Translations under genes and position numbers: made by a program | Assembly (NCBI GenBank): GCA_011772595.1 | Contig: WVZH01000046.1 | Location: forward strand, 75,536 to 91,278 | Length of the DNA stretch: 15,743 nucleotides | Origin: Anaerolineales bacterium | GTDB lineage: Bacteria; Chloroflexota; Anaerolineae; Anaerolineales; E44-bin32 | Direction of reading: 5' to 3' | Notes under the pieces: model-generated | Seen by the model: only the letters and a program-made list of their open reading frames with translations | Told to the model about the DNA's origin: nothing | Databases searched by the model: none | In this document: positions 7,584-14,826 of the stretch, in pieces | How positions within the stretch are numbered: position 1 is the first letter of the stretch | Layout: each line of letters starts with the position of its first letter

Positions 7584-8033
7584 ATGAAAGAAGGTATCCA
7601 TCCAAAATTCTTTCCCAAAGCCAAGGTTGTCTGCGCTTGCGGAAATACCTGGGAAACGGGCTCTACCGTGGAGACGATTTATACCGACGTCTGTTCTCAT
7701 TGTCATCCGTTCTACACGGGAGAGCAGCGTATTGTAGACACTGAAGGGCAGGTTGATCGCTTCTACAAGCGTTTGCAGGCACGTCAAGAATATATCGATG
7801 ATCAGGTCGAGCGCCAGGCCGCCCGAACATCGCCCGATTTAGAGATCTCTGAACTCGAACTCGGGAAGCGTGTGGAAGGTACGCTTGCCAAAGCTGGGAT
7901 TGAGAAGGTTGGTCAGGCTCTTGAGTTGATGGAACAAGGCGATGCGGTGATCCTGGCCATCGACGGTGTGGGTCGCAAAAGCCTGGCAGATCTGAAGCGT
8001 GCGCTCAAGCGGCGTGGTTTCAAATTACCGTAA
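7584..8033 (+). CDS. rpmE: Ribosomal protein bL31 fused to an RNA polymerase alpha-CTD-like domain
   Basis: L31 sits at the interface of the two ribosomal subunits. Residues 1-70 are a full L31: MKEGIHPKFF, zinc ligands C17, C19, C37 and C40, and the hallmark HPFYTGEQR at 41-49. Standard L31 ends near residue 70; this protein has 149. After a charged linker, residues 86-149 read LEISELELGKRVEGTLAKAG...GVGRKSLADLKRALKRRGF. That closely follows the C-terminal domain of RNA polymerase alpha, including equivalents of E. coli R265 (R96), G296 (G130), K298 (K132) and S299 (S133), while N268 and C269 are replaced by Gly and Thr. The frame is open back to 7497, but those residues are leader: the L31 signature starts at this ATG. 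It follows rpmA by 102 nt. L31 is certain; the tail's role is not. Confidence 0.95.
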   Translation: MKEGIHPKFFPKAKVVCACGNTWETGSTVETIYTDVCSHCHPFYTGEQRIVDTEGQVDRFYKRLQARQEYIDDQVERQAARTSPDLEISELELGKRVEGTLAKAGIEKVGQALELMEQGDAVILAIDGVGRKSLADLKRALKRRGFKLP

Positions 8034-8104
8034 GTTGAATCTGAAGAATAAACGGATTTAAGTGGTCGATCAGGCTTGTTGCGATTATAGGCTTGTATGA
8101 ACTT

Positions 8105-8138
8105 TGGGCAGGTGTTTACCACCTGCCCACAACTTTTT
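8105..8138 (+). terminator. Intrinsic terminator after rpmE
   Basis: TGGGCAGGTG (8105-8114) pairs perfectly with CACCTGCCCA (8120-8129) around a 5-nt loop. After four bases a T5 run follows at 8134-8138. It lies about 70 nt past the rpmE stop and only 20 nt before the tdk ATG, so it should end the ribosomal operon. Confidence 0.85.
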
Positions 8139-8158
8139 CAGAATACAATGAGGGACAC

Positions 8159-8731
8159 ATGAAACATATGGATGGCAGGGTTGAAGTCATTGCTGGGTCT
8201 ATGTTCAGCGGAAAGACGGATGAACTCATCCGCAGATTGCGGAGAGCAAAGATAGCGCGTCAGAAACTCCAGGTGTTCAAACCAAGACTTGATACTCGAT
8301 ACGGCGAAGGCAAGCTGGCGTCACATGCCGGCGCTGAGTTCGACGCTTCGGCGATCGATGGTGCCAGTATCATCCTGGATTCAGTCGATGCCGAAACAAC
8401 GGTAGTTGCGATCGACGAGGCCCAATTCTTTGATGATGAAATCATAGACGTTGTCCAGGCTTTGGCCGAGAGGGGTATCCGCGTTCTTGTTGCCGGCCTC
8501 GATATGGATTTCCGTGGCGAGCCCTTCGGTCCGATGCCGACGTTGATGACCCAAGCAGAGCGTGTTGATAAGCTGCACGCAATATGTATGGTCTGCGGAA
8601 ACGAAGCTTCCCGCACCCAGCGCTTGATCGATGGTCACCCTGCCCATTACAATGATCCTGTTGTCATCGTCGGCGCAAGTGAGCTTTACGAGGCTCGCTG
8701 TCGAGCCCATCATGAGGTGCCAAGGGATTGA
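8159..8731 (+). CDS. tdk: Thymidine kinase, type II
   Basis: Phosphorylates thymidine to dTMP with ATP in pyrimidine salvage. The 190 residues fit the tetrameric type II family. Visible motifs are the P-loop GSMFSGKT at 13-20, DEAQFF at 86-91 with the catalytic Glu at 87, [14 protein letters not shown] at 113-126, and a zinc site formed by C143, C146, C181 and H184 (CMVC and CRAH). The ATG at 8159 has GAGGG only 4 nt upstream, so the ATG at 8168 is a possible alternative; the frame runs further up into the terminator, which is not coding. It overlaps hpt by one base. A weak promoter-like pair (TTGAAT 8035-8040 and TTTAAG 8057-8062) lies before the terminator, so transcription may have to cross it. 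Confidence 0.96.
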   Translation: MKHMDGRVEVIAGSMFSGKTDELIRRLRRAKIARQKLQVFKPRLDTRYGEGKLASHAGAEFDASAIDGASIILDSVDAETTVVAIDEAQFFDDEIIDVVQALAERGIRVLVAGLDMDFRGEPFGPMPTLMTQAERVDKLHAICMVCGNEASRTQRLIDGHPAHYNDPVVIVGASELYEARCRAHHEVPRD

Positions 8732-9291
8732 TGATCCAAGATTACCAAGATTATCTCGACGAGGTGCTCATTTCCAAGGACGCACTGCAGGCGAGAATAA
8801 GGGAATTGGGGGAAGAAATCAGTCGAGATTACAAGGAGCAGGATCTGCTCTTGATCTGCATCCTGCGGGGTGGGGTGATGTTCCTCACCGACTTGATGCG
8901 GGCGATCACCATCCCACATAACATCGACTTCATGGCCGTCTCTTCATACGGTGTTGGTGCTCGAAGATCGAAGGGAAACGTGCAGATCAAATTAGACCTC
9001 ACGGCTCCCATCGAAGATCGCAACGTGCTTATCGTCGAAGACATCATCGACAGCGGTCATACGATCGCCTCGGTCATCAACTTTTTAATGACGAGACGTC
9101 CGAAAAGCCTGCGCGTTTGTACGTTGCTCGATAAAGCGGAGAGACGTGAGGCGGATGTACCGATAGACTATCGAGGTTTCACCATCCCCAACAAATTCGT
9201 TTTCGGCTACGGACTCGACCTGGACGAGTATTTCCGTGACCTTCCCTTCATCGGCGTCGTCCGCGCTGATAAGATAATCTCCGAAGATTAG
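8731..9291 (+). CDS. hpt: Hypoxanthine phosphoribosyltransferase
   Basis: Joins hypoxanthine or guanine to PRPP to give IMP or GMP in purine salvage. The 186-residue length is typical. The PRPP-binding motif VEDIIDSGHT is at 102-111, the pyrophosphate loop LRGG at 46-49, the flexible-loop SYG at 72-74, and the base-binding IPNKFVFGYGLD at 152-163. The ATG at 8731 shares its A with the tdk stop (TGATG), which implies translational coupling. A TTG three bases earlier is the only alternative. It forms a salvage unit with tdk and is followed 14 nt later by cca. Confidence 0.97.
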   Translation: MIQDYQDYLDEVLISKDALQARIRELGEEISRDYKEQDLLLICILRGGVMFLTDLMRAITIPHNIDFMAVSSYGVGARRSKGNVQIKLDLTAPIEDRNVLIVEDIIDSGHTIASVINFLMTRRPKSLRVCTLLDKAERREADVPIDYRGFTIPNKFVFGYGLDLDEYFRDLPFIGVVRADKIISED

Positions 9292-9305
9292 ACCGATCAG
9301 AGAGG

Positions 9306-10805
9306 ATGTCAAGCCTTTCCGTACTTCCACGAGCGGTCATCGAACTCCTACCGCACATTCAAGCTGAGCCCCCTATCTGGCTGGTTGGTGGTGCAGTGCG
9401 TGACCATCTCCTGGCTCGCGAAACCCAGGATTACGATTTTGCGGTTGCTGGTGATGCGCTCAGCCTTGCACGACGGATAGCTGATGTTTTAAGGGGTTTC
9501 TATTACGATCTCGACCGTGAGCGAGGGATCGGTCGTGTAATCCTGGTCCCAGCAGACGGAGTTCGCCGTACGTTCGATTTTGCGCGCTTGCGCGGGGCCA
9601 CGATCGAAGACGATCTTCGAGGCCGTGATTTCACCGCGAATGCGCTCGCGGTTGACCTGTCCACATCCTCCAAGTGGATCGATCCGTTAGGTGGAGCGGG
9701 GGACATCAAAAACAGGATTCTGCAACCTTGCAGCTCGCAGGCCATTCTCGATGACCCCGTGCGTGCACTGCGTGCCGTACGTCTTTCTGTGGAGCTCGGC
9801 TTCGCGATGTCGGACGAAACGAAATGCCAGGTCCGGCTCGCTAAGGAAGCGATCGATTCTATCTCCCCAGAGCGGGTGCGCGATGAGGTCATGCTGCTCT
9901 TGGATATGAATCAACCTGGTAGTGGCTTGAGGCTTCTTGACCACCTAGGCATAACACCCTTCGTTTTCATAGAGGTTGATAACCTGCGCGATACCAAGCT
10001 CCCGGCACCACATGAATACAGCGGTGTAGAGCATACCTTCGCTGTGGTCGATCGTCTTGGTGAACTTCTGAGCGTTCTTCGGCCGATCCACGATACAGAA
10101 GCGTCTGGCAATCTGATTATGGCACAGGCAAGCCTTCGCCTCGGTCGATTTCGGGAGCAGATTTCCGAACACTTGAATCGCGCGCTAAGTCAGGGACGAC
10201 GGGCACAGCAATTGCTCTACCTGGCCGCGCTCTACCATGCCACAGGTGCCTCAGTCGTTGAGGGGCGCGCAAAGGAAATGAACCGGGATTCTGAGAAGCA
10301 AGATTCTTTTAGTGCTGATCTGGTAAAAGCGCGCGCGCAGGCACTACGCTTAAGCAATGCGGAGATCGAGTTGGCAGCACAGATTGTCCGTCATCGGCAT
10401 CGGTTTGAGAGGATGGAACGAAATCAACCGGCCACTCCAAGGTCGATCTACCGCTTCTTCCGAGTTACCAGAAATGCCGGTGTAGAAATCGTGTTGCTTG
10501 CACTGGCCGACTTTCTGGGTACGTTTGCCACGCCGGCTCCACAAGACGCTTGGGAGTCACATGTTGAGCTGGGGAAGCTCCTGCTGAAGGCGGTTTTCAC
10601 AGAAAAAGATTCTCTGCTAAATCCACCGACCTTGTTGAGCGGATCGGAATTGATGCAGGATCTAGGGCTCGATCCTGGTCCGGAGGTGGGAAAGTTGCTA
10701 GAAGCCATCCGCGAGGCTCAAGCGGCCGGGGAGGTGGTTTCGCGTGAGCAGGCCTTAGAATTTGCGCGCAAAGCTGCGACTGATAAACGGTCTGACCCAG
10801 CGTAA
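9306..10805 (+). CDS. cca: CCA tRNA nucleotidyltransferase / poly(A) polymerase family
   Basis: Adds or repairs the 3'-terminal CCA of tRNAs using CTP and ATP. The 499 residues open with the class II nucleotidyltransferase head: GGAVRD at 28-33, the metal ligands D42 and D44 in DYD, and GRDFTANALA at 106-115. DDPVRALRAVRL at 149-160 belongs to the nucleotide-selecting neck. The C-terminal block with SGSELMQDLGLDPGPEVGKLLEAIREAQ is typical of long bacterial members. The middle region resembles an HD domain but has YHATG at 310-314 where an active one would have HD, so phosphohydrolase activity is unlikely. The ATG is the only start candidate before the family motif; GAGG lies immediately before it, an unusually short spacing. 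Whether it adds CC, A or all three bases cannot be read here. Confidence 0.93.
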   Translation: MSSLSVLPRAVIELLPHIQAEPPIWLVGGAVRDHLLARETQDYDFAVAGDALSLARRIADVLRGFYYDLDRERGIGRVILVPADGVRRTFDFARLRGATIEDDLRGRDFTANALAVDLSTSSKWIDPLGGAGDIKNRILQPCSSQAILDDPVRALRAVRLSVELGFAMSDETKCQVRLAKEAIDSISPERVRDEVMLLLDMNQPGSGLRLLDHLGITPFVFIEVDNLRDTKLPAPHEYSGVEHTFAVVDRLGELLSVLRPIHDTEASGNLIMAQASLRLGRFREQISEHLNRALSQGRRAQQLLYLAALYHATGASVVEGRAKEMNRDSEKQDSFSADLVKARAQALRLSNAEIELAAQIVRHRHRFERMERNQPATPRSIYRFFRVTRNAGVEIVLLALADFLGTFATPAPQDAWESHVELGKLLLKAVFTEKDSLLNPPTLLSGSELMQDLGLDPGPEVGKLLEAIREAQAAGEVVSREQALEFARKAATDKRSDPA

Positions 10806-10862
10806 TCGTTTTCCATGCACATTCGTCAGCTGATTTGAAAATAATGGGATCATCATGTCGGC

Positions 10863-10872
10863 GACAATTGTC
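10863..10872. repeat. Perfect 10-bp palindrome upstream of dinB
   Basis: GACAATTGTC is self-complementary and lies 84 nt before dinB, in the 151-nt cca-dinB gap. It may be an operator half of a larger control region or chance. Confidence 0.25.
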
Positions 10873-10891
10873 CTTCTGACCCTATACGCAT

Positions 10892-10915
10892 CATGCAAGT
10901 TAGACCTTTTGCATG
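10892..10915. repeat. Inverted repeat upstream of dinB, possible operator
   Basis: CATGCAA (10892-10898) and TTGCATG (10909-10915) are perfect inverted arms with a 10-nt spacer, ending 41 nt before the dinB start. No T-run follows, so a terminator is unlikely. The spacing suits a dimeric repressor. It does not match the Bacillus-type LexA box (GAAC-N4-GTTC) or the E. coli one. Confidence 0.4.
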
Positions 10916-10956
10916 CCTGGCGTTCTCATACCCAATCGTTCTCTTTCTTGTAGAAG

Positions 10957-12174
10957 ATGATCAGACGCACGATTTTACATGTGGATCTTGACGCATTTTT
11001 TTGTTCTGTCGAGGAACTTCATCAACCGGACTTGAAGGGAACGCCGTTTGTTGTGGGCGGATCGCCTGCGGGGCGGGGGGTTGTATCGTCCGCGTCGTAT
11101 GCGGCACGAACGTTTGGCATTCGCTCCGCAATGCCTACAGCTCAAGCATTACGTTTGTGCCCAGATTTAATCATCTTATCCGGTAGGCACAAGGTGTATG
11201 CTGAATACTCCAAGAGGGTCATGCGTTTCTTGCGCCAATCTGCACCCGTTGTCGAACAAATCTCGATTGACGAGGCCTTTCTGGATGTTAGTGACGACCC
11301 GAAACCGGGAGACATAGTCGCTGCCAATTTGCAGAAGGAGATTAGAGTTCGTTTCCAGTTGCCGACTTCGTGGGGCGTTGCCAGCAACAAGTTGGTTGCC
11401 AAAATCGCGACCGAGGTCGGCAAGCCGAACGGATTGATTGCGGTCCCGTCCGGTATGGAGGCCGAATTCCTGGCGCCCCTTCCAGTGGATATGCTCCCTG
11501 GAGTCGGACCAAAGACACGGGATCGCTTGGCCGTGGAAGGAATCCATCACATTGGGGAGCTCGCAGCGCAATCCGAGAATAGATTGCGCGAGGTATTGGG
11601 TGACCATGGCCCAGAACTTGCAGCAAGAGCACGAGGAAGGGATCAACGACAGGTCGTTGAGGAGCATGAGCCGCGTTCTATGTCTGCAGAAACTACCTTC
11701 GCGCAAGATGTATCGGATCGCGACCAACTCTGTCGGACCCTCCTTCGGCTCAGCGAACGTGTTGGGTCTCGTTTGCGCAAGTCGGACTTAGCTGGGAAGA
11801 CGATACGCATTAAGTTGCGTTGGCATGATTTTAAGACCATCACAAGGCAAACTCGGCTTCCGCAGCCCTCCGACCAGGATCGAGAAATTTATCAAGCTGC
11901 ACTTGAGTTGTTCGAACGGGCGTGGCGTAAGAATCGACCCGTCAGGTTAGTAGGTGTAGGCGTATCGGATTTAGGCCCACCCCTTCGTCAGCTTTCTCTC
12001 TTCGACCGGGCATGGGAGCAGGACGAGAGATTGTTAAGGGCCATCGATTCAATCCGTACACGCTATGGATCGAAGGCCTTGAGAAGGGCAGGTTCCCTGC
12101 GTCCTAAAAAATCGAAAAGTGAGATCGAGCACACGAGGGAGGATGAGGGCTTAAACAAAGGAGATGGGGAGTAG
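10957..12174 (+). CDS. dinB: DNA polymerase IV (Y-family translesion polymerase)
   Basis: Copies past damaged template bases at low fidelity. The 405 residues contain the catalytic metal sites D10 (in HVDLDAFF) and D105-E106 (SIDEAFLD), with F15 in the steric-gate position that excludes ribonucleotides. The thumb helix-hairpin-helix GVGPKT is at 182-187. The little-finger domain spans about 240-340 and ends with VRLVGVGVSDL at 329-339. QLSLF at 345-349 is a classic sliding-clamp binding motif, although a further 56 residues of charged tail follow it. The ATG at 10957 starts the standard N-terminus but has no good Shine-Dalgarno site. It has its own 151-nt upstream gap containing two dyads, so damage-responsive control is plausible. 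Confidence 0.97.
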   Translation: MIRRTILHVDLDAFFCSVEELHQPDLKGTPFVVGGSPAGRGVVSSASYAARTFGIRSAMPTAQALRLCPDLIILSGRHKVYAEYSKRVMRFLRQSAPVVEQISIDEAFLDVSDDPKPGDIVAANLQKEIRVRFQLPTSWGVASNKLVAKIATEVGKPNGLIAVPSGMEAEFLAPLPVDMLPGVGPKTRDRLAVEGIHHIGELAAQSENRLREVLGDHGPELAARARGRDQRQVVEEHEPRSMSAETTFAQDVSDRDQLCRTLLRLSERVGSRLRKSDLAGKTIRIKLRWHDFKTITRQTRLPQPSDQDREIYQAALELFERAWRKNRPVRLVGVGVSDLGPPLRQLSLFDRAWEQDERLLRAIDSIRTRYGSKALRRAGSLRPKKSKSEIEHTREDEGLNKGDGE

Positions 12175-12203
12175 GCATTAATGTCGTTGCGAGGTGAGGG
12201 AAC

Positions 12204-12231
12204 GTGATATTAACCAGGTTGTAGGTATAGT
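12204..12231 (+). promoter_or_regulatory. Weak candidate promoter before the TIM-barrel/NTF2 gene
   Basis: GTGATA (12204-12209) and TATAGT (12226-12231) are separated by 16 nt, matching consensus at 4/6 and 5/6 positions. This is the best pair I see in the 183-nt gap after dinB, but it is far weaker than the other promoters in the window. Confidence 0.25.
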
Positions 12232-12357
12232 GATCGGGGTTCGTTAAGCTTAGGTTGAGTAATGTTGGGTGTTTAGGATGTTTCGTACCGTCGGGCAGTT
12301 TGATTTTCTGGAGATTTGAATTCGGATGCCACGGATACAAGACGTGGAGAATTGATA

Positions 12358-13467
12358 ATGACCCTTTACGGCAAGGGATATTTTATCTGGCAAGTTCCTA
12401 GATGCGATGGCGGGGATCCCAAAGCGATCGTCGCCAGTGCCCGTGAGGCCGGGCTTACACACGTATTGATAAAAATCGCCGATGGTCCCAACTGGCAGTA
12501 CAACGTGGATAAGGAGACAGGGGAAGACTGGGTGCCTCCGATTGTAGCTGAACTACGAAATGCCGGTATCCAGCCATGGGGGTGGCACTACATCATGGGT
12601 TACGACCCTGTTGGAGAAGCCCGTTTGGCGGTTTCGCGAACTCGAGCGTTAGGCTTGGACGGTTATGTAATCGATGCCGAAGTTGAGTTCAAAAAGCGGG
12701 GAAAAGATGTGGCTGCCCGTCGATTCATGGAGTTGCTAAGATCTGGTTTGGAAGATTTGCCAATAGCATTGAGTACATATCGCTTCCCCAACTTACATCG
12801 TGAATTTCCATATGATGAGTTCATGGAATTATGCGACTACGCAATGCCTCAAGTCTACTTTGAGAGGGCAAATAATCCCGAAGAACAGCTTGATCGCTGC
12901 GTGGAGCAGTATCTCTCGCTCCCTCATGCCCGGCCGGTGATTCCTACCGCACCGACGTATACGCATGGGAAATGGCGCCCCAGTGCGGATGAAATCCTAA
13001 GACTTCTGCAGCGAGCGAAGGACATCGGTCTCTCGGCCGTCAACGCATGGAGTTGGGATTACGCCAGGCGGCCAGAACATATGGACATGTGGGAGGCGGT
13101 GGCGAATTTTGATTGGGAAGTTGGTGAGTGGGTAGCGGATGTCCCCGAGCGTCTCGTCGGTTATATGAATAAGCACGATCCTGCAGGTATAGCCGATTTG
13201 TACGCGCAGCGCGCCGCTCACGTGACTGGCGCCAGGACGGTTTTAGGGAGTAGTGCGATCCGAGAATGGTATACCTTCCTCTTCAAGCAACTACTTCCCA
13301 ATGCCAATTTCAGATTAACCGGTAAAAGCGGAACCCGAAATTCCCGCCATTTCACCTGGACTGCGACGAGCGATAAGGGCGAAGTTCGTAACGGGAATGA
13401 TATTCTCGGTATTTTGGACGACAGAATTCAGTACCACTATACGTACTTCACGCTCTCAACCGCATAA
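12358..13467 (+). CDS. Glycoside-hydrolase-like TIM barrel fused to an NTF2/SnoaL-like domain
   Basis: 369 residues from an ATG with GGAG at 12346-12349, 8 nt upstream; an in-frame TTG at 12316 has no usable site. Residues 1-255 look like a TIM barrel related to GH25-type lysozyme or other glycosidase-like proteins: YGKGYFIWQV, AGLTHVLIKIADG, GIQPWGWHYIMGYDP, LGLDGYVIDAEVEF (candidate acid pair D106 and E108), YAMPQVYF and VNAWSWDY, which follow the strand order of a barrel. Residues about 264-368 (YMNKHDPAGIADLYAQRAAH...) fit the small NTF2/SnoaL fold, often a ligand pocket. There is no signal peptide or transmembrane helix, so it appears cytoplasmic, which is odd for a cell-wall hydrolase. 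Substrate unknown; the barrel could also be non-catalytic. Confidence 0.75.
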   Translation: MTLYGKGYFIWQVPRCDGGDPKAIVASAREAGLTHVLIKIADGPNWQYNVDKETGEDWVPPIVAELRNAGIQPWGWHYIMGYDPVGEARLAVSRTRALGLDGYVIDAEVEFKKRGKDVAARRFMELLRSGLEDLPIALSTYRFPNLHREFPYDEFMELCDYAMPQVYFERANNPEEQLDRCVEQYLSLPHARPVIPTAPTYTHGKWRPSADEILRLLQRAKDIGLSAVNAWSWDYARRPEHMDMWEAVANFDWEVGEWVADVPERLVGYMNKHDPAGIADLYAQRAAHVTGARTVLGSSAIREWYTFLFKQLLPNANFRLTGKSGTRNSRHFTWTATSDKGEVRNGNDILGILDDRIQYHYTYFTLSTA

Positions 13468-13535
13468 TCCCGGCCCAAACCTCGAGATTTTTCCTTATCT
13501 GACCAAGAGCGTATGAGGAGTGAGACTTGGGTTCA

Positions 13536-13862
13536 TTATGATGAACGGAAATCCTCTCGAACCGGGTGAAATATGTCGAGGAGACGACAGTCCGAGACCG
13601 CCAACCCCGAGTGAGTTGCGTTCGGTGGAATTGCGACCACCATGCCAGGACGGAGTTGATGAGCTTGCCCATTCAGAGTAAGTTCAAATTCACCTTCCAG
13701 GACGTTAGAAAATTGTTCATGGGGGTGGGAATGCTCTGGCATCGCAGCCCCAGATCTGATCTGCCAGAATGCGAGGGTCATATTGTCGCTGTGAAGAAAG
13801 CGAGCTTGGTAGCCGGGTATGACCTCTTTGGCCTCGATTTCCTCAAGTTTGTATATCGGCAT
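13536..13862 (-). CDS. Small single-domain cupin protein
   Basis: 108 residues on the reverse strand with an AAAGGAG site (13869-13875) 6 nt before the ATG. It carries the cupin metal-binding motif 1 as EHSHPHEQFSNVLEGEFEL (candidate ligands H44, H46, H48 and E49) and motif 2 as PPNATHSGL (H84). PGMVVAIPP at 72-80 is the typical turn between strands. Such stand-alone cupins bind a divalent metal and can be isomerases, dioxygenases or sugar-binding proteins, and the sequence alone does not decide which. It converges with the TIM-barrel gene, leaving 68 nt between stops, and is followed upstream by an OsmC-family gene in the same direction. Confidence 0.88.
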   Translation of the reverse strand: MPIYKLEEIEAKEVIPGYQARFLHSDNMTLAFWQIRSGAAMPEHSHPHEQFSNVLEGEFELTLNGQAHQLRPGMVVAIPPNATHSGLAVSDCRLLDIFHPVREDFRSS

Positions 13863-14010
13863 CCGGATCTCCTTTCATGTAGCTTCCCCGCTTTGGTTGA
13901 TAAGTCACCTGACTGAAATCTTGTTGGCGGGTATGTAGTCCGTTCGCATAGGTCTTTGAAAGCTCAAAAACAACATGATCCCCTAGTTCTTACTACTGAG
14001 CGTGTAGGAT

Positions 14011-14430
14011 TCATTTCGCCTCGTGGATCACGTAGGATGATCGAATGGGCACCACTTTCCTGAACATGGCATGAGCCGGACAGTATTTGCTTTCCGATAA
14101 TTCGATTGCTCGCTCGACCGCGGCTTCTTGGACGTTTTTTCCAGTGATGAGGTACTCGATTTCGATGTCGGTAAACGTCCGGGGGTGGTCCTCGGCTCTT
14201 TCAGCGTGAACGCGAACCTCGAAAGTAGTCACGTTTTGCCGTTTCTTGTGAAGAAGAGAAATCACGTCCATAGCCGTGCATCCTGCGAGGCCAACCGCAA
14301 GCAGCTCAAGCGGACGGAAGCCGTCATCCCCCCCTCCGACAGATGGATCGGCTCCAAGAGGAACTTCAAAACCCGTATCCGCCGTACCGGTAAACGTCAG
14401 GTCTTTACTCCAGATGGCTTTTGCGTTCAT
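14011..14430 (-). CDS. OsmC/Ohr-family peroxiredoxin-like protein
   Basis: 139 residues. The family reduces organic hydroperoxides through two cysteines; here they are C51 in LAGCTAMDVI and C117 in SKYCPAHAMF, the expected spacing and contexts. GGGDDGFRPLELLAVGLAGC is the typical lead into the first cysteine. The absence of Ohr-specific features and the CPAH context suggest the YhfA-like subgroup rather than Ohr itself. I chose the ATG at 14430 because AGGAG (14440-14444) lies 9 nt upstream; a TTG at 14436 would be only 3 nt from it. A perfect 7-bp inverted repeat overlaps this site. It lies 148 nt before the cupin on the same strand, so the two could be co-transcribed. Confidence 0.92.
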   Translation of the reverse strand: MNAKAIWSKDLTFTGTADTGFEVPLGADPSVGGGDDGFRPLELLAVGLAGCTAMDVISLLHKKRQNVTTFEVRVHAERAEDHPRTFTDIEIEYLITGKNVQEAAVERAIELSESKYCPAHAMFRKVVPIRSSYVIHEAK

Positions 14431-14433
14431 TTT

Positions 14434-14452
14434 CAATATCTCCTGGATATTG
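14434..14452 (-). promoter_or_regulatory. Dyad over the ribosome-binding site of the OsmC-family gene
   Basis: CAATATC (14434-14440) and GATATTG (14446-14452) are perfect inverted arms with a 5-nt spacer. In the mRNA the AGGAG site falls in the loop and the adjoining stem base. It could be an RNA hairpin that modulates translation or a DNA operator near the promoter. Confidence 0.4.
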
Positions 14453-14826
14453 TTTCTCCCAAACCGTCAGAGGACTTTTTCGGTGGGATCTCCGGAGTCG
14501 TGCACGAGGAAATCGTCCAATTACGGTGTATGTAAAGAACGATTACGAACATTCGTGTGGGGGCTTGCCTCCATTTCTAAGCTTATGTATATCCCGATTT
14601 CTCGGTTCATCATTTCGCCCAAACCGGCGGCATTGACACAAATCAGGTTGGCGCTCGATCTTGTCGTGGGGTGGGTCTATCACCTGTTCGTCGGAATTCT
14701 CAGGGGCGAATTCATGCGGATTTTCTAAATTGAGGGCGGTTGAGTAGGACGAAGTCTCTCTAATCATGGGATGTAAAAACAGAAGGATATTTGCTTCCCG
14801 ACATGGGCTGAGATACAGTATACCCT
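14453..14826. other. Intergenic region between divergent genes
   Basis: This is the gap between the OsmC-family gene (minus) and the GAF-phosphatase gene (plus). Small open frames exist on both strands but have no supporting ribosome-binding site or recognisable protein. I see no RNA gene or repeat, only the weak promoter noted at its right end. Confidence 0.4.
14791..14819 (+). promoter_or_regulatory. Candidate promoter for the GAF-phosphatase gene
   Basis: TTGCTT (14791-14796) and TACAGT (14814-14819) are 17 nt apart, matching consensus at 3/6 and 4/6. The predicted start at 14826-14827 coincides with the ATG, which would make the message leaderless. No Shine-Dalgarno site precedes that ATG. 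Confidence 0.3.

Noticed and set aside
8093..8158. N-terminal extension of thymidine kinase
   Set aside because: The extra codons run through the 10-bp terminator stem and add nothing family-like before the P-loop.
13531..13546. GTTCAT-TATG-ATGAAC palindrome at the cupin stop as a bidirectional terminator
   Set aside because: The stem is short and AT-rich with no T-run on either side, so a terminator call is not supported.
14543..14767. 74-codon reverse-strand frame between the OsmC-family and GAF-phosphatase genes
   Set aside because: Weak composition, no ribosome-binding site and no recognisable motif; too short to support alone.
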